DNA from: Mycobacterium sp. E3198
Lineage (GTDB): Bacteria > Actinomycetota > Actinomycetes > Mycobacteriales > Mycobacteriaceae
Assembly: GCF_001667015.1 (NCBI RefSeq)
Contig: NZ_LZIS01000081.1
Location: 1-64,000 of the forward strand
Direction of reading: 5' to 3'
DNA length: 64,000 nt
Each line of letters starts with the position of its first letter. The first letter of the stretch is position 1. Under the pieces are notes generated by a model. It was not told where the DNA came from. It saw only the letters and a program-made list of their open reading frames with translations, and searched no databases. A program made the translations under genes and the position numbers. This document shows positions 7,984 through 16,561 of the stretch, piece by piece.

Positions 7984-10900
7984 ATGAACCAGTCGTCCTT
8001 CGTGCACCTGCATAACCACACCGAGTACTCGATGCTGGACGGGGCCGCGAAGATCACGCCGATGCTCGACGAGGTGGCACGGCTGGGAATGCCCGCGGTC
8101 GGGATGACCGACCACGGGAACATGTTCGGCGCCAGCGAGTTCTACAACACGGCCACCAAGGCGGGGATCAAGCCGATCATCGGGGTGGAGGCGTACATCG
8201 CCCCTGGCTCGCGCTTCGACACCCGGCGCGTCACCTGGGGGGATCCCAGCCAGAAGGCCGACGACGTATCCGGCAGCGGTTCCTACACGCACCTGACGAT
8301 GGTGGCCGAGAACGCCACCGGCCTGCGCAACCTGTTCAAGCTGTCCTCGCTGGCGTCCTTCGAGGGCCAGCTGAGCAAGTGGTCACGGATGGACGCCGAG
8401 CTCATCGCCGAGCACGCCGAAGGCATCATCATCACCACCGGCTGCCCGTCCGGGGAGGTCCAGACCCGGCTGCGCCTGGGCCACGACCGGGAGGCGCTGG
8501 AATCGGCCGCCAGGTGGCGCGAGATCGTCGGGCCGGACAACTACTTCCTCGAGTTGATGGATCACGGCTTGTCCATCGAACGGCGGGTCCGCGAGGGGTT
8601 GCTCGAGATCGGCCGCAAGCTCGGGATTCCGCCGCTGGCGACCAACGACTGCCACTACGTCACGCGCGATGCCGCCCACAACCACGAGGCGCTGCTGTGC
8701 GTGCAGACCGGCAAGACGCTGTCGGATCCCAACCGGTTCAAGTTCGACGGCGACGGCTACTACCTGAAGTCCGCCGCCGAAATGCGCCAGATCTGGGACA
8801 ACGAGGTGCCCGGCGCCTGCGACTCGACGCTGCTGATCGCCGAGCGCGTCCAGCCCTACGACGAGGTGTGGGCGCCCCGCGACCGGATGCCGATCTTCCC
8901 GGTCCCCGAGGGGCACGACCAGGCGTCGTGGCTGCGGCACGAGGTGGACGCCGGGCTGCGCCGGCGGTTTCCCGACGGCGCGCCGGACGGTTACGCCGCG
9001 CGCGCGGAGTACGAGATCGACGTCATCTGCGGCAAGGGCTTCCCCTCCTACTTCCTGATCGTCGCCGACCTGATCAATTACGCCCGCTCGGTGGGCATCC
9101 GGGTGGGCCCCGGCCGCGGATCGGCCGCCGGGTCGCTGGTCGCCTACGCGCTGGGCATCACCGACATCGACCCGATTCCGCACGGCCTGCTGTTCGAGCG
9201 GTTCCTCAACCCCGAGCGCACGTCGATGCCCGACATCGACATCGACTTCGACGACCGCCGCCGCGGCGAGATGGTGCGCTACGCCGCCGACAAGTGGGGC
9301 TCGGACCGGGTGGCCCAGGTCATCACCTTCGGCACCATCAAAACCAAAGCGGCGCTGAAGGACTCGGCGCGCATCCACTACGGCCAGCCCGGCTTCGCGA
9401 TCGCCGATCGGATCACCAAGGCGTTGCCACCGCCGATCATGGCCAAGGACATCCCGCTGTCGGGCATCACCGACCCGAACCACGAGCGGTACAAGGAGGC
9501 CGCCGAGGTCCGCGGCCTGATCGAGACCGACCCGGACGTGCGCACCATCTACCAAACCGCGCGCGGCCTGGAGGGCCTGATCCGCAACGCGGGCGTCCAC
9601 GCCTGCGCGGTGATCATGAGCAGCGAGGCGCTCACCGAGGCGATCCCGCTGTGGAAGCGCCCGCAGGACGGGGCCATCATCACCGGCTGGGATTACCCGT
9701 CGTGCGAGGCCATCGGCCTGCTGAAGATGGACTTCCTGGGCCTGCGCAACCTCACGATCATCGGCGACGCGATCGAGAACATCAAGGCCAACAAGGGAAT
9801 TGACCTCGATCTGGAGTCCGTGCCGCTGGACGACAAGCCCACCTACGAACTGCTCGGGCGCGGTGACACGCTCGGGGTATTCCAGCTCGACGGCGGCCCC
9901 ATGCGCGACCTGCTGCGCCGCATGCAGCCGACCGGGTTCGAGGACATCGTCGCGGTGCTCGCGCTGTACCGGCCCGGTCCGATGGGCATGAACGCACACA
10001 ACGACTACGCCGACCGCAAGAACGGGCGGCAGGCGATCAAGCCGATCCACCCCGAGCTCGAGGAACCGCTGCGCGAGATCCTCGCCGAGACCTACGGGTT
10101 GATCGTCTACCAAGAGCAGATCATGCGCATCGCGCAGAAGGTGGCCAGCTACTCGCTGGCCCGAGCCGACATCCTGCGCAAGGCGATGGGCAAGAAGAAA
10201 CGGGAAGTGCTGGAAAAGGAGTTCGAGGGCTTCTCGGACGGCATGAAGGCCAACGGGTTCTCGGCCGGCGCCATCAAGGCGTTGTGGGACACCATCCTTC
10301 CGTTCGCCGACTACGCGTTCAACAAGTCGCACGCCGCGGGCTACGGCCTGGTGTCCTACTGGACCGCCTACCTCAAGGCCAACTACGCGGCCGAGTACAT
10401 GGCCGGCCTGTTGACCTCGGTGGGCGACGACAAGGACAAGGCCGCCGTCTACCTCGCCGATTGCCGCAAGCTGGGCATCACGGTGCTGCCACCGGACGTC
10501 AACGAGTCCGGACTGAACTTCGCCTCGGTCGGGGCCGACATCCGCTACGGGCTGGGCGCGGTGCGCAACGTCGGCGCCAACGTGGTGAGCTCGTTGATCG
10601 GGACCCGCGGCGAGAAGGGCAAGTTCACCGACTTCTCGGACTACCTGAACAAGATCGACATCTCGGCCTGCAACAAGAAGGTCACCGAGTCGCTGATCAA
10701 GGCGGGTGCCTTCGATTCGCTCGGGCACGCACGCAAGGGCCTGTTCCTGGTCCACACCGACGCCGTCGACTCGGTCTTGGGCACCAAGAAGGCCGAGGCG
10801 ATGGGGCAGTTCGACCTCTTCGGCGGCTCCGAGGGGGACGGGGCCGGTGACTCCGTGTTCACCATCAAGGTGCCCGAGGACGAGTGGGAGGACAAGCACA

Positions 10901-11523
10901 AGCTGGCCCTGGAGCGAGAGATGCTGGGACTGTACGTGTCCGGGCATCCGCTCAACCGGGTGGCGCACTTGCTGACCGCCCAGGTCGACACCGCGATCCC
11001 GGCGATCCTGGACGGCGACGTCCCCAACGACACGCAGGTGCGGGTGGGCGGCATCCTGGCCTCGGTGAACCGGCGGGTCAATAAGAACGGGATGCCTTGG
11101 GCGTCCGCGCAATTGGAAGACCTCACCGGTGGCATCGAGGTGATGTTCTTCCCGCACGCGTACTCGACGTTCGGTGCCGACATCGTCGACGACGCGGTGG
11201 TGCTGATCAACGCCAAGGTGGCGATCCGCGACGACCGGATCGCGCTGATCGCCAACGAGCTTGTGGTGCCGGACTTTTCCAGCGCCCAGGCGGACCGGCC
11301 GATCGCCGTCAGCCTGCCGACGCGGCAGTGCACCCTCGACAAGGTCAGCGCGCTCAAGCAGGTGCTGGCCCGCCATCCCGGCACCTCGCAGGTGCACCTG
11401 CGGCTGATCAGCGGGGACCGCATCACCACCCTCGAGCTGGACGCCTCCCTGCGGGTGACACCCTCGCCCGCGCTGATGGGCGACCTCAAGGAGCTGCTCG
11501 GCCCCGGGTGCCTGGGCGGTTAG
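7984..11523 (+). CDS. dnaE1: DNA polymerase III subunit alpha, replicative polymerase
   Basis: The 1179-residue catalytic subunit of the replicative DNA polymerase. An N-terminal PHP domain begins HLHNHTEYS and includes [10 protein letters not shown]; in mycobacteria this domain is the proofreading exonuclease. The C-family polymerase palm carries the catalytic Asp cluster in PDIDIDFDD (about residues 417-425) after [14 protein letters not shown]. Fingers and beta-binding regions, the tandem helix-hairpin-helix and the OB-fold ([14 protein letters not shown]) follow in order. Length fits M. tuberculosis DnaE1 (1184). No intein, frameshift or missing motif is visible. The mutasome paralog DnaE2 is excluded by length and by the backbone position. 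Confidence 0.97.
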   Translation: MNQSSFVHLHNHTEYSMLDGAAKITPMLDEVARLGMPAVGMTDHGNMFGASEFYNTATKAGIKPIIGVEAYIAPGSRFDTRRVTWGDPSQKADDVSGSGSYTHLTMVAENATGLRNLFKLSSLASFEGQLSKWSRMDAELIAEHAEGIIITTGCPSGEVQTRLRLGHDREALESAARWREIVGPDNYFLELMDHGLSIERRVREGLLEIGRKLGIPPLATNDCHYVTRDAAHNHEALLCVQTGKTLSDPNRFKFDGDGYYLKSAAEMRQIWDNEVPGACDSTLLIAERVQPYDEVWAPRDRMPIFPVPEGHDQASWLRHEVDAGLRRRFPDGAPDGYAARAEYEIDVICGKGFPSYFLIVADLINYARSVGIRVGPGRGSAAGSLVAYALGITDIDPIPHGLLFERFLNPERTSMPDIDIDFDDRRRGEMVRYAADKWGSDRVAQVITFGTIKTKAALKDSARIHYGQPGFAIADRITKALPPPIMAKDIPLSGITDPNHERYKEAAEVRGLIETDPDVRTIYQTARGLEGLIRNAGVHACAVIMSSEALTEAIPLWKRPQDGAIITGWDYPSCEAIGLLKMDFLGLRNLTIIGDAIENIKANKGIDLDLESVPLDDKPTYELLGRGDTLGVFQLDGGPMRDLLRRMQPTGFEDIVAVLALYRPGPMGMNAHNDYADRKNGRQAIKPIHPELEEPLREILAETYGLIVYQEQIMRIAQKVASYSLARADILRKAMGKKKREVLEKEFEGFSDGMKANGFSAGAIKALWDTILPFADYAFNKSHAAGYGLVSYWTAYLKANYAAEYMAGLLTSVGDDKDKAAVYLADCRKLGITVLPPDVNESGLNFASVGADIRYGLGAVRNVGANVVSSLIGTRGEKGKFTDFSDYLNKIDISACNKKVTESLIKAGAFDSLGHARKGLFLVHTDAVDSVLGTKKAEAMGQFDLFGGSEGDGAGDSVFTIKVPEDEWEDKHKLALEREMLGLYVSGHPLNRVAHLLTAQVDTAIPAILDGDVPNDTQVRVGGILASVNRRVNKNGMPWASAQLEDLTGGIEVMFFPHAYSTFGADIVDDAVVLINAKVAIRDDRIALIANELVVPDFSSAQADRPIAVSLPTRQCTLDKVSALKQVLARHPGTSQVHLRLISGDRITTLELDASLRVTPSPALMGDLKELLGPGCLGG

Positions 11524-11527
11524 CCCG

Positions 11528-12106
11528 TCAGCCCAGGACCTGGCCGACGAGCCGGGTGAGCTCCGCGGCCACCCGGTCCAGGGGCGCGATGCTGCGCTGG
11601 GCGCGGCACATGGCGACGGTGCCCTCGACGGCGGCGACGATCAGGGTCGCGACGCGTTCGGCCTGGGGCGCGGCCGCGCCGTGGTCGCGCAGCGATTCCG
11701 CCAAGAGCGCGGTCCAGTTGCCGAAAGCGGCGGCCGCCGCCTCGCGCGGTGCGCCCTGTCCGTCGGGCAGATCCTCCACCGACACCGCCAGGACGGGGCA
11801 CCCCGCGTGGAAGTCGCTGTCCAGCACCACATTTCGCCACATCGCCAGGAACGCCTGCAGGCCGGCGATCGGCCCCGCGCGCAACTCCTTGGTCAGGATG
11901 CGGACGGTGAGGTCGTCGGCCCACCGCACCGCCTCGGCGGCCAGGTCGGACTTTCCGCCCGGGAAGTAGTGGTACGTCGAGCCCAGCGGGGCCCGCGTGT
12001 GCTTGGCGAGTTCGCGCACGCTGGTGGCGTTGAGCCCGCGGCGGCGAATCATGTCGGCCGCGCCGGCCACCATGCGCTGGCGGGAGTTCCCGGCGTCCTC
12101 GGCCAT
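11528..12106 (-). CDS. TetR family regulator of the adjacent amidohydrolase/dehydrogenase operon
   Basis: A 192-residue TetR protein. Its N-terminal HTH reads AADMIRRRGLNATSVRELAK followed by APLGSTYHYFPGGKSDLAAEA, the form typical of the LmrA/YxaF subgroup, and the C-terminal domain has a Cys in FHAGCPVLAVSVE as many of that subgroup do. It is divergent from the amidohydrolase gene across 73 bp that contain a strong palindromic operator, so it very likely represses that operon and itself. Its stop lies 4 bp from the dnaE1 stop. The ligand is unknown but may be the operon's substrate. Confidence 0.88.
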   Translation of the reverse strand: MAEDAGNSRQRMVAGAADMIRRRGLNATSVRELAKHTRAPLGSTYHYFPGGKSDLAAEAVRWADDLTVRILTKELRAGPIAGLQAFLAMWRNVVLDSDFHAGCPVLAVSVEDLPDGQGAPREAAAAAFGNWTALLAESLRDHGAAAPQAERVATLIVAAVEGTVAMCRAQRSIAPLDRVAAELTRLVGQVLG

Positions 12107-12121
12107 GGCGACCTCCCTTGC

Positions 12122-12168
12122 TATGACGACTGTTATAACATACCCTGCCGGTTATAACGATCGCTATA
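12122..12168. promoter_or_regulatory. twin-palindrome TetR operator between divergent genes
   Basis: Two copies of the perfect palindrome GTTATAAC (12132-12139 and 12151-12158) are centred 19 bp apart. The flanks are also inverted copies of each other (TATGACGACT on the left, CGATCGCTATA complement on the right), so the whole stretch is one extended inverted repeat. It lies between a TetR gene and the divergent operon it probably controls, directly before the AGGGAG ribosome-binding site of the amidohydrolase gene. Symmetry and context make an operator likely; binding is not shown. Confidence 0.7.
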
Positions 12169-12179
12169 GGGAGTTGTTG

Positions 12180-13088
12180 ATGCCGATGACCGAGTCCGCG
12201 GGAGGTGGCGCCGAGGCGCCGGCCGTCCGGCGGTCGATCCGGGAGCTCGGCCTCGATTCCATCGTCGACGTGCACACCCACTTCATGCCGAAACGCGTGA
12301 TGGACAAGGTGTGGGCCTACTTCGATCGCGCCGGGCCGCTGATCGGGCGCACCTGGCCGATCGCGTATCGGCTCGACGAGGGCGCGCGGGTGCGGCAGCT
12401 GCGCGATTTCGGGGTCGCCGCGTTCACCTCGTTGGTCTATCCGCACAAGCGCGACATGGCCGAGTGGCTCAACGCCTGGGCGGCGCAGTTCGCCGCGGCC
12501 ACGCCGGAATGCATCCACACCGCGACGTTCTTTCCCGAGCCGACGGCCCCGGACTACGTGGGGCGCGCCATCGCCGACGGAGCTCGACTGTTCAAGGCCC
12601 ACATCCAAGTCGGCGATTACTCGCCGACGGATCCCCAATTGCACCGTGTCTGGGCCGTGTTGGAGGAAGCGGGGATCCCTACGGTGATTCACGCCGGATC
12701 CGGCCCCACGCCGGGCAGGTTTACCGGTCCGGCACCGGTGGCCGAAATCCTGCGCCGCCATCCGGCGCTCAAGCTCATCGTCGCGCACATGGGCATGCCC
12801 GAGTACCGCGACTTTCTCGACCTGGCCGACCGCTATCCCGGGGTCTACCTGGACACCACCATGGTCTTCACCGAGTTCACCGAAGAGGACCATCCCTTCC
12901 CGCCGCAATTGCGCGGCGCGCTGCGCGGGCTGGCCGACAAGGTGCTGTTCGGCAGCGACTATCCGAACATCCCCTATTCGTATCGCCACGCGATCGAGTC
13001 GATCACGCGCCTCGGCCTGGGCGACGAGTGGTGCCGAAAGGTCCTGCATTCCAACGCCGTAGCGCTGTTCAGCGAGGAGAGTCCATGA
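12180..13088 (+). CDS. amidohydrolase-related metal-dependent hydrolase/decarboxylase
   Basis: A 302-residue TIM-barrel protein of the amidohydrolase-related family (Pfam Amidohydro_2 type). Metal-ligand motifs are in order: DVHTHFMP near residue 30, IHAGSGP mid-protein, VAHMGMPEY, and the catalytic Asp in LFGSDYPNIPY. Relatives hydrolyse lactones or decarboxylate aromatic acids; the substrate cannot be told. The ATG is preceded by AGGGAG with six bases between. Its TGA overlaps the ATG of the dehydrogenase gene (ATGA), so they form an operon and probably act in sequence on one compound. A divergent TetR gene and operator lie immediately upstream. Confidence 0.85.
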   Translation: MPMTESAGGGAEAPAVRRSIRELGLDSIVDVHTHFMPKRVMDKVWAYFDRAGPLIGRTWPIAYRLDEGARVRQLRDFGVAAFTSLVYPHKRDMAEWLNAWAAQFAAATPECIHTATFFPEPTAPDYVGRAIADGARLFKAHIQVGDYSPTDPQLHRVWAVLEEAGIPTVIHAGSGPTPGRFTGPAPVAEILRRHPALKLIVAHMGMPEYRDFLDLADRYPGVYLDTTMVFTEFTEEDHPFPPQLRGALRGLADKVLFGSDYPNIPYSYRHAIESITRLGLGDEWCRKVLHSNAVALFSEESP

Positions 13089-14101
13089 GAAGCCTGATGT
13101 TCGTCGCCCCGGGGCAACTTCGGTTCGACGACGCCGATGACCCGTCGATCGTCGCGGCCTCCGACGCGCTGGTGCGCCCGTTGGCGGCGACGACGTGCGA
13201 TCTCGATCATCACGTCGTCGCCGACAAGACGCCCTTCTCCGGCCTGGGACCCTTTCCACTGGGGCACGAATGCGTCGGCACCGTCGTCGAGGTCGGCCCC
13301 GAATGCACCAGCGTCAGCGTCGGGGACGTCGTCGGCGTGGCCTGGCACATCGCCTGCGGCACCTGCGCGCAATGCCGGCTCGGACATCCCGCCCGCTGCC
13401 TGCGCCACGGCGACGCCCAATACGGCCTTCCCGTCAACGGGGCCTGGGGCGGAACGTTTTCCGAGCTCATCCGCGTGCCCTACGCCGACTACAACCTCGC
13501 CCCGCTGCCCGCCGGGATCGATCCGGTCCACCTGGCCTCGATCGGTGACAACCTCGCGCTGGGCTGGGAAACGGTGATGCCGACCATCGACGGCATCGCC
13601 GACCCCCAGGTCGCGGTGTTCGGCGGAACCGGGTCGATCGGCTTGTATTGCGTCGACGTCGCCGTCCACTGCGCGCACGCGCGCACCGTGTACTACGACG
13701 ACGACCCGACCCGCATGACGGTCGCCGAAAAACTCGGGGCGGAGGTACACGACGTGAACGACAAGCACGAGAAGGACTTTCACCTCGCCGTGGACGCCAG
13801 CGCCGGGCCCGAGCGCCTGCGCAAAGCCCTGCTCTCCGTCGTCCCCGAGGGCCACGTCAACAGCGTGGGCATTTATTTTCAGGACGTGGCGCTGCCGATG
13901 CTGCAGCTCTACATCCGCGGCGTGCACTTCCACAACGGCAAGGGCCAGGCCCGGCCCAGCATGACCCCGACGCTGGCGGCCGTCGCCGCCGGGACGCTGC
14001 ACCCCGAACTGGTCACCAGCGGCATCTACGGCTGGGACGACCTGCCCGCCGTCCTGACCTCGAGCATCCCCGGCCACAAACCCATTTTCGTTTTGGACTA
14101 G
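13085..14101 (+). CDS. zinc-dependent alcohol dehydrogenase (MDR superfamily)
   Basis: A 338-residue medium-chain dehydrogenase. The catalytic zinc ligands appear as TTCDLDHH and GHECVG, the structural zinc loop as CGTCAQCRLGHPARC, and the NAD(P) site as VFGGTGSIGLYCVD. It resembles threonine dehydrogenase/sorbitol dehydrogenase-like enzymes, but the alcohol substrate is not evident. It overlaps the amidohydrolase gene by 4 bp and shares its promoter, so it probably oxidises or reduces a related metabolite. Length is at the short end of the normal family range, with no missing motif. It ends 44 bp from the convergent hydrolase gene. Confidence 0.88.
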   Translation: MRSLMFVAPGQLRFDDADDPSIVAASDALVRPLAATTCDLDHHVVADKTPFSGLGPFPLGHECVGTVVEVGPECTSVSVGDVVGVAWHIACGTCAQCRLGHPARCLRHGDAQYGLPVNGAWGGTFSELIRVPYADYNLAPLPAGIDPVHLASIGDNLALGWETVMPTIDGIADPQVAVFGGTGSIGLYCVDVAVHCAHARTVYYDDDPTRMTVAEKLGAEVHDVNDKHEKDFHLAVDASAGPERLRKALLSVVPEGHVNSVGIYFQDVALPMLQLYIRGVHFHNGKGQARPSMTPTLAAVAAGTLHPELVTSGIYGWDDLPAVLTSSIPGHKPIFVLD

Positions 14102-14145
14102 GGGGTTGCCCGCCGCCGCCGCGAGCGTGCGCAGATGTACAGGAT

Positions 14146-15135
14146 TTACGGCGTGTCGCCGTACAAACACGCTCCCCCGCAAGCGGGAGGTGCCCCCAGC
14201 TCGCGGGAAAGGGGGGAGGGGTCGTGGGTGGGGACGATCGCGACCGCTCGCCGCGCCGCATGCAGGCGGTGCAGCGCTCGGAAGGTTTCGTCGCGGTCCT
14301 CGTCCACCAAAGCGCCTGGGTAGCTTGACTTTTGCCGGATCTTCTCGATCTGCAGCGCGTGCCAGGCCGCGTCGCCGGCGATCAGGATCCAGCCCCGCGC
14401 CGTGTGGAGCAGCACCCCGACGCTGCCCGGCGTGTGCCCGGCCAGGTCCACCAGGACGACGGAGCCGTCGCCGAAGAGGTCGTGGCTGCGAGTGAAGGTC
14501 AACACCGGCGGCCCGTCCAGCTCGTAGTCGACGACGGTCCGCCCCTGCAGCGAATCGCGGACGCCGCCGACGGGCGCCACGCCTGCGGTGCCGATCCACT
14601 CGTGTTCCGTGCGGTGCAGGTGTACCGGAAGACCGGGCATGTCCAGCAGGCCCGACACGTGATCCCAGTGCGCGTGGGTGGGCAGGGCGAAATCCAGCCG
14701 CGGGGCCTCGGGCAGCCCGGCCAGCGCCGTGATCGTCGGGATGGTCGAGGCCGGCGGGCGCACCACGACGCGCAGCACCGCGGGCAGCTGCGCGATGGCC
14801 CGCCGCTCGACGTCCGTGCACACCGCGGGGTCGACGATGAACGTGGCCTCCGGATGCCGGACGACGAACGACGTCAGCGAATTCTCGACGCGGGCGGGCG
14901 CGAACGTGCCCTCGACGATCGCCGCGGTCGGCACCGGGCGCGGCACCTGGGGCAGCGCGGTCACCGCGACGGTGTGGCGCGGATCCGGCAGTCCAGCGTC
15001 GACGATGCTGCGGAGGAACCGCCGATCGGGCCGTCTCGGCCGCACCAGGCCGCGGACGAATCCGGCCGCGGCGGTGCAGCATTGGAGAATGGTGGGGGAG
15101 CGGACCGGATCGGGCGCGGGCGCGGTCTGGGTCAT
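14146..15135 (-). CDS. metallo-beta-lactamase fold hydrolase
   Basis: A 329-residue metallo-beta-lactamase-fold protein. The metal motif HxHxDH is THAHWDH in PTHAHWDHVSG, further ligands are in DLAGHTPGSVG and IAGDAAW, and the last His is in VPTHDPSP. The substrate is unknown; relatives include lactonases and thioesterases. The ATG at 15135 overlaps the stop of the upstream flavoprotein gene by 4 bp (ATGA), giving a two-gene operon. The last 20 or so residues (ELGAPPACGGACLYGDTP) come from a dispersed repeat that also forms the C-terminus of treZ in this window, so the native C-terminus probably ends earlier and this tail is acquired. Confidence 0.85.
   Translation of the reverse strand: MTQTAPAPDPVRSPTILQCCTAAAGFVRGLVRPRRPDRRFLRSIVDAGLPDPRHTVAVTALPQVPRPVPTAAIVEGTFAPARVENSLTSFVVRHPEATFIVDPAVCTDVERRAIAQLPAVLRVVVRPPASTIPTITALAGLPEAPRLDFALPTHAHWDHVSGLLDMPGLPVHLHRTEHEWIGTAGVAPVGGVRDSLQGRTVVDYELDGPPVLTFTRSHDLFGDGSVVLVDLAGHTPGSVGVLLHTARGWILIAGDAAWHALQIEKIRQKSSYPGALVDEDRDETFRALHRLHAARRAVAIVPTHDPSPLSRELGAPPACGGACLYGDTP
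14171..14205. repeat. 35-bp dispersed palindromic repeat, copy 1
   Basis: This GC-rich element matches 26581-26615 at 32 of 35 positions. It contains the hairpin CCCGC-AA-GCGGG followed by GCCCCCAGCTCGCG. Both copies lie at the 3' end of a minus-strand gene and are read through as the peptide RELGA(P/S)PACGG. AGGATTTACG precedes it 20 bp to the left; in copy 2 the same word abuts the repeat. It may work as a transcription terminator between the convergent dehydrogenase and hydrolase genes or be a mobile REP-like unit. Confidence 0.75.
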
Positions 15136-15578
15136 GGCAGCTCCACCCGCACGATCACGCTGTCCGGCCAGACGCGGCGGTCGCGGGCGCGCCGCAGCTT
15201 CTCGCGGACGCACAGGTCCTGGTGGACGTTCGTCACGCCCGGGACCTTGATCAGCGGCACGACGTTCCACTGCCAGCCGTACCGCCGGTGCAGCATGCGG
15301 TTGGCCCGCTCGGCGTCGGCGCCGGACAGGATCGTGGCGCGGCCGGCCACCGTCGTGGCGCCGGCGGGGACGCGGCCCCGGTAGTCGCAGGCGGTGACTT
15401 CGACGTCGCGCCGCGCCGCCAGCCGCCTGGTCTTGGGGCCCACCTTGGTGCGGAACAGCAACGCGTCACCGTCCAGACCGAACCAGATGGGGGTGTCGAC
15501 CGGGGTGCCGTCCCGGCGGAAGGAGCGAAGCCGCGCGTATCGGGCGCGGCCCAGCTCGTCGAGTGATTGTTTGTGCAT
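15132..15578 (-). CDS. PPOX-class flavin/F420-dependent oxidoreductase
   Basis: A 148-residue split-barrel protein of the pyridoxamine phosphate oxidase-like class. Visible family features are the first strands ARLRSFRRDGTPVDTPIWFG, the cofactor-contact segment ALLFRTKVGPKTRRLAARRDVEV and the strand RGRVPAGATTVAGRATIL. Mycobacterial members often use F420 or FMN; which one is used here is not evident. The ATG at 15578 is preferred over a TTG at 15590, because the TTG falls within the likely promoter next to the MerR-type palindrome. Its stop overlaps the start of the MBL-fold hydrolase. The pair is probably controlled by the divergent MerR regulator. Confidence 0.82.
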   Translation of the reverse strand: MHKQSLDELGRARYARLRSFRRDGTPVDTPIWFGLDGDALLFRTKVGPKTRRLAARRDVEVTACDYRGRVPAGATTVAGRATILSGADAERANRMLHRRYGWQWNVVPLIKVPGVTNVHQDLCVREKLRRARDRRVWPDSVIVRVELP

Positions 15579-15591
15579 GGACACAGTCAAC

Positions 15592-15613
15592 GACTTAGAG
15601 TTAGCTCTAAGTC
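15592..15613. promoter_or_regulatory. MerR-type palindromic operator/promoter
   Basis: Perfect 9-bp inverted arms, GACTTAGAG and CTCTAAGTC, flank the four bases TTAG. This lies exactly between the divergent flavoprotein gene and the merR-like gene. On the minus strand a TTGACT hexamer (15615-15610) borders the palindrome in the place of a -35 box with a long spacer, as in promoters activated by MerR proteins that untwist an overlong spacer. Assignment to the adjacent MerR is by position and symmetry. Confidence 0.75.
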
Positions 15614-15638
15614 AAGCATCGAATGTTCGGGAGGCCCG

Positions 15639-16028
15639 ATGGCTGCACGGTTGACGATCGGGGAGGTGGCACGCCAGGCCGGGGTCGCGGCCACCACGCT
15701 GCGCTACTACGAGCAGATCGGGCTGGTTTCGGCGCCGGCGCGCCTCGGCGGCCAGCGCCGCTACGACGATTCGGTGCTTGCCCGGCTCGAGGTGATCCGG
15801 CTCTGCAAATCCGCGGGCTTCGCGCTGGAGGAGATCCAGGTGCTGTTCGCCGACGACGCGCCGGGAAGGCCGGCCAGCCGCGCCCTGGCCGAGGCCAAAC
15901 TCGCCGAGATCGACGCCCAGATCGAGTCGCTGGCCCGGGCCCGCGCCGTCATCGAGTGGGGAATGCGCTGCACGTGTCCCTCAATTGACGCCTGCACCTG
16001 TGGAATTCACACCGCCGTGCCCGCCTGA
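15639..16028 (+). CDS. MerR family regulator with C-terminal cysteine cluster
   Basis: A 129-residue MerR protein. The winged-helix domain is at residues 5-72 (LTIGEVARQAGVAATTLRYYEQ, then RRYDDSVLARLEVIRLCKSAGF), followed by a dimerising coiled coil and a C-terminal Cys-rich end with CTC, CTC and spaced residues (RCTCPSIDACTCGIH). Cys clusters in this position bind metal ions or, in SoxR, a 2Fe-2S cluster; the spacing here is not SoxR's, so the signal is open (metal, thiol or redox). It is divergent from the flavoprotein/MBL operon over a perfect palindrome. The VOC gene follows after 14 bp on the same strand. Confidence 0.88.
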   Translation: MAARLTIGEVARQAGVAATTLRYYEQIGLVSAPARLGGQRRYDDSVLARLEVIRLCKSAGFALEEIQVLFADDAPGRPASRALAEAKLAEIDAQIESLARARAVIEWGMRCTCPSIDACTCGIHTAVPA

Positions 16029-16042
16029 GCAAAGGAGCAGCA

Positions 16043-16522
16043 GTGAGCCAACCGCATTCCGTTGCCGTGCAGAACTTCTCCCACGTCTGCGTCGGCGTCT
16101 CCGACATCGAGGCGTCGCGCACGTTCTACACCGCGGTGCTGGGCATGGACGTCGTGTTCGACGTCGAGCTGGCGGGGGCCGGCCTGGAATCGGTGACCGG
16201 CGGCGCCGCGCAGCAGGGCCGGATGATCGGCGGGCTGATCGGCGGCGTCATGGTGGAGCTGCTGTCGCTCGGCGCGGTGCCCGAAACCGCGAGCGGGCCG
16301 CACCTGGGCTACACCAACATGTCGTTCCGCGTCGACGATCTCGACGCCGCCTACGACACCGTTTGCCGCGACCACCCCAGCGTCCGCGCCGAGCCGCCGG
16401 TCGACATCGGCGGAGTCCGAATGTTCTTCATCCACGACCCCGACGGCACCCCGATCGAACTTCTCGAGCTGCCCGGCGGCGCGTCCACCACCGTGCAGCT
16501 TTGGCGCCCCGATGGAGGGTGA
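16043..16522 (+). CDS. VOC (glyoxalase/dioxygenase fold) family protein
   Basis: A 159-residue vicinal-oxygen-chelate protein with two beta-alpha-beta-beta-beta modules. The first reads FSHVCVGVSDIEASRTFYTAVLGM and the second HLGYTNMSFRVDDLDAAYDTV, ending FFIHDPDGTPIELLEL, with the His and Glu metal positions seen in glyoxalase-like enzymes. The GTG start is set by AAAGGAG eight bases upstream. It follows the MerR gene closely and could be co-transcribed with it. The substrate is unknown; lactoylglutathione is unlikely because mycobacteria use mycothiol instead of glutathione. Confidence 0.82.
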   Translation: MSQPHSVAVQNFSHVCVGVSDIEASRTFYTAVLGMDVVFDVELAGAGLESVTGGAAQQGRMIGGLIGGVMVELLSLGAVPETASGPHLGYTNMSFRVDDLDAAYDTVCRDHPSVRAEPPVDIGGVRMFFIHDPDGTPIELLELPGGASTTVQLWRPDGG

Positions 16523-16561
16523 CGTATTCCGTGCCCCTGAGCGCGGACGTACGCTACGGCA

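Noticed and set aside
8383..11397. 1004-codon minus-strand frame opposite dnaE1
   Set aside because: Same GC-driven shadow; dnaE1 motifs on the plus strand are complete.
7984..11523. Intein in DnaE1
   Set aside because: The protein has normal length and no inserted block with splice-junction residues.
14332..15384. 350-codon plus-strand frame opposite the MBL-fold and flavoprotein genes
   Set aside because: No domain pattern, overlaps two genes with clear motifs.
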